A stretch of DNA of 64,000 bases, from NCBI RefSeq assembly GCF_946479885.1, contig NZ_CAMLHM010000004.1, forward strand, positions 60,051 through 124,050, read 5' to 3'. The notes under the pieces are model-generated. The model was not told the origin of the DNA, searched no databases, and saw only the letters and a program-made list of their open reading frames with translations. The translations under genes were made by a program, and so were the position numbers. Shown here piece after piece: positions 63,525 to 64,000 of the stretch. Numbering within the stretch: position 1 is the stretch's first letter; each line of letters opens with the position of its first letter. Origin of the DNA: an uncultured Devosia sp. Its GTDB lineage: Bacteria; Pseudomonadota; Alphaproteobacteria; Rhizobiales; Devosiaceae.

Positions 63525-63756
63525 CTGATCTCTCCTTGGTGGGTGAGCACCTGGAGACTAGAAACCGCCTCCGTTTGAAGCTTGTAAAAATGCGCAAATC
63601 TGCGCGGCTGCCCGCGATCGGTAGCTCCGGCTCGTCGCTTCCCGGTTCTCGAAAGCACGCAGCAACAAGTCCGATCGATTGGCGGGTTTTTACAAGAGAG
63701 GTCTGGGGGCCTTTGCGACGTTAGGGACGTCACCAACGCCAACGCGGAGCGAAAGG

Positions 63757-64000
63757 ATGTCCACCATTTCTCAGTTCAAAATTGCCGTTCCCCAGTCCGA
63801 TCTGGACGATCTCAATGTGCGTCTGCGCCAGACGCGCTTCGTCAACGAACTGCCCGACGGCAACGACGATGCTGGCCTGCGCCTCGACTACATCAAGCGT
63901 CTCGTCGATTTCTGGCGGGATGAATATGACTGGCGGAGCGTCGAAGCCCGCCTGAACCAGCTCCCGCAATTCACCACCCTCATCGATGGTCAGCGTATCC
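63757..64000 (+). CDS. Epoxide hydrolase N-terminal part (truncated by window end)
   Basis: 81 codons from the ATG at 63757, with GGAG eight bases upstream (GGAGCGAAAGG). MSTISQFKIAVPQSDLDDLNVRLRQTRFV is the EHN-domain start, followed by GNDDAGLRLDYIKRLVDFWRDEYDWRSVEARLNQLPQF. Unlike its divergent neighbour it has no export signal, so it is cytoplasmic. The catalytic part lies outside the window. Confidence 0.85.
   Translation, partial: MSTISQFKIAVPQSDLDDLNVRLRQTRFVNELPDGNDDAGLRLDYIKRLVDFWRDEYDWRSVEARLNQLPQFTTLIDGQRI

Overview
The window is high-GC chromosomal DNA of an alphaproteobacterium, most likely of the Hyphomicrobiales and close to Devosia or related rhizobial genera. The evidence is the alaC-like / hom / glpX / recJ order, the rplM-rpsI pair, heme A synthase beside a DUF2842 gene, an aapJQMP-type amino-acid transporter, a kdp operon with sensor genes attached, and several kinds of palindromic REP-like repeats. 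Assignment is from protein and synteny recognition only; no search was run.

Layout. 0.1-8.2 kb: minus-strand housekeeping block (recJ, glpX, hom, an EamA permease, an iron-siderophore-type binding protein, alaC). The homoserine dehydrogenase carries an extra N-terminal DNA-binding-like domain. 8.3-15.6 kb: a 31-aa hydrophobic peptide, a GT1 glycosyltransferase, a DAACS symporter, small membrane proteins, rplM-rpsI, heme A synthase and DUF2842. 15.7-23.7 kb: exopolysaccharide locus (NodB deacetylase and a Wzz/ExoP protein with a decayed kinase domain on minus; Wza-like lipoprotein, GT4, WcaJ-type initiating transferase and Wzy-like polymerase on plus). 23.7-25.6 kb: a phosphotransferase, tRNA-Pro(GGG) and an unknown gene. 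25.9-32.3 kb: a LysR regulator facing a MalY/PatB C-S lyase and an aap amino-acid ABC transporter.

32.3-36.5 kb is an accessory or remnant segment: a 5'-truncated MFS gene, three tandem 20-bp repeats, a large nested inverted-repeat array with three similar folded units, a tyrosine recombinase, an orphan Xre/MbcA/ParS-type antitoxin, a small membrane protein and an XRE regulator with an uncertain start. The folded array (33446-33904) is the most unusual structure I see.

36.6-45.2 kb: a catabolic locus built around a divergent GntR regulator (TIM-barrel PEP-hydrolase-family protein and Tm-1-like protein on one side; sugar ABC transporter, Gfo/Idh/MocA oxidoreductase and cupin on the other). 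45.3-53.2 kb: complete kdpFABCDE operon led by an additional 27-aa microprotein, with a 14-bp palindrome and an 11-bp-spaced direct repeat upstream. 53.5-56.2 kb: a broken MerR gene followed by chrB-chrA chromate resistance. 56.5-59.8 kb: PLP phospho-lyase-like aminotransferase, small-molecule kinase and HAD hydrolase, which fit a phosphorylate-then-eliminate catabolic route. 60.5-64 kb: AraC regulator, AlkZ-like winged-helix protein and two divergent epoxide-hydrolase genes, the second cut by the window end.
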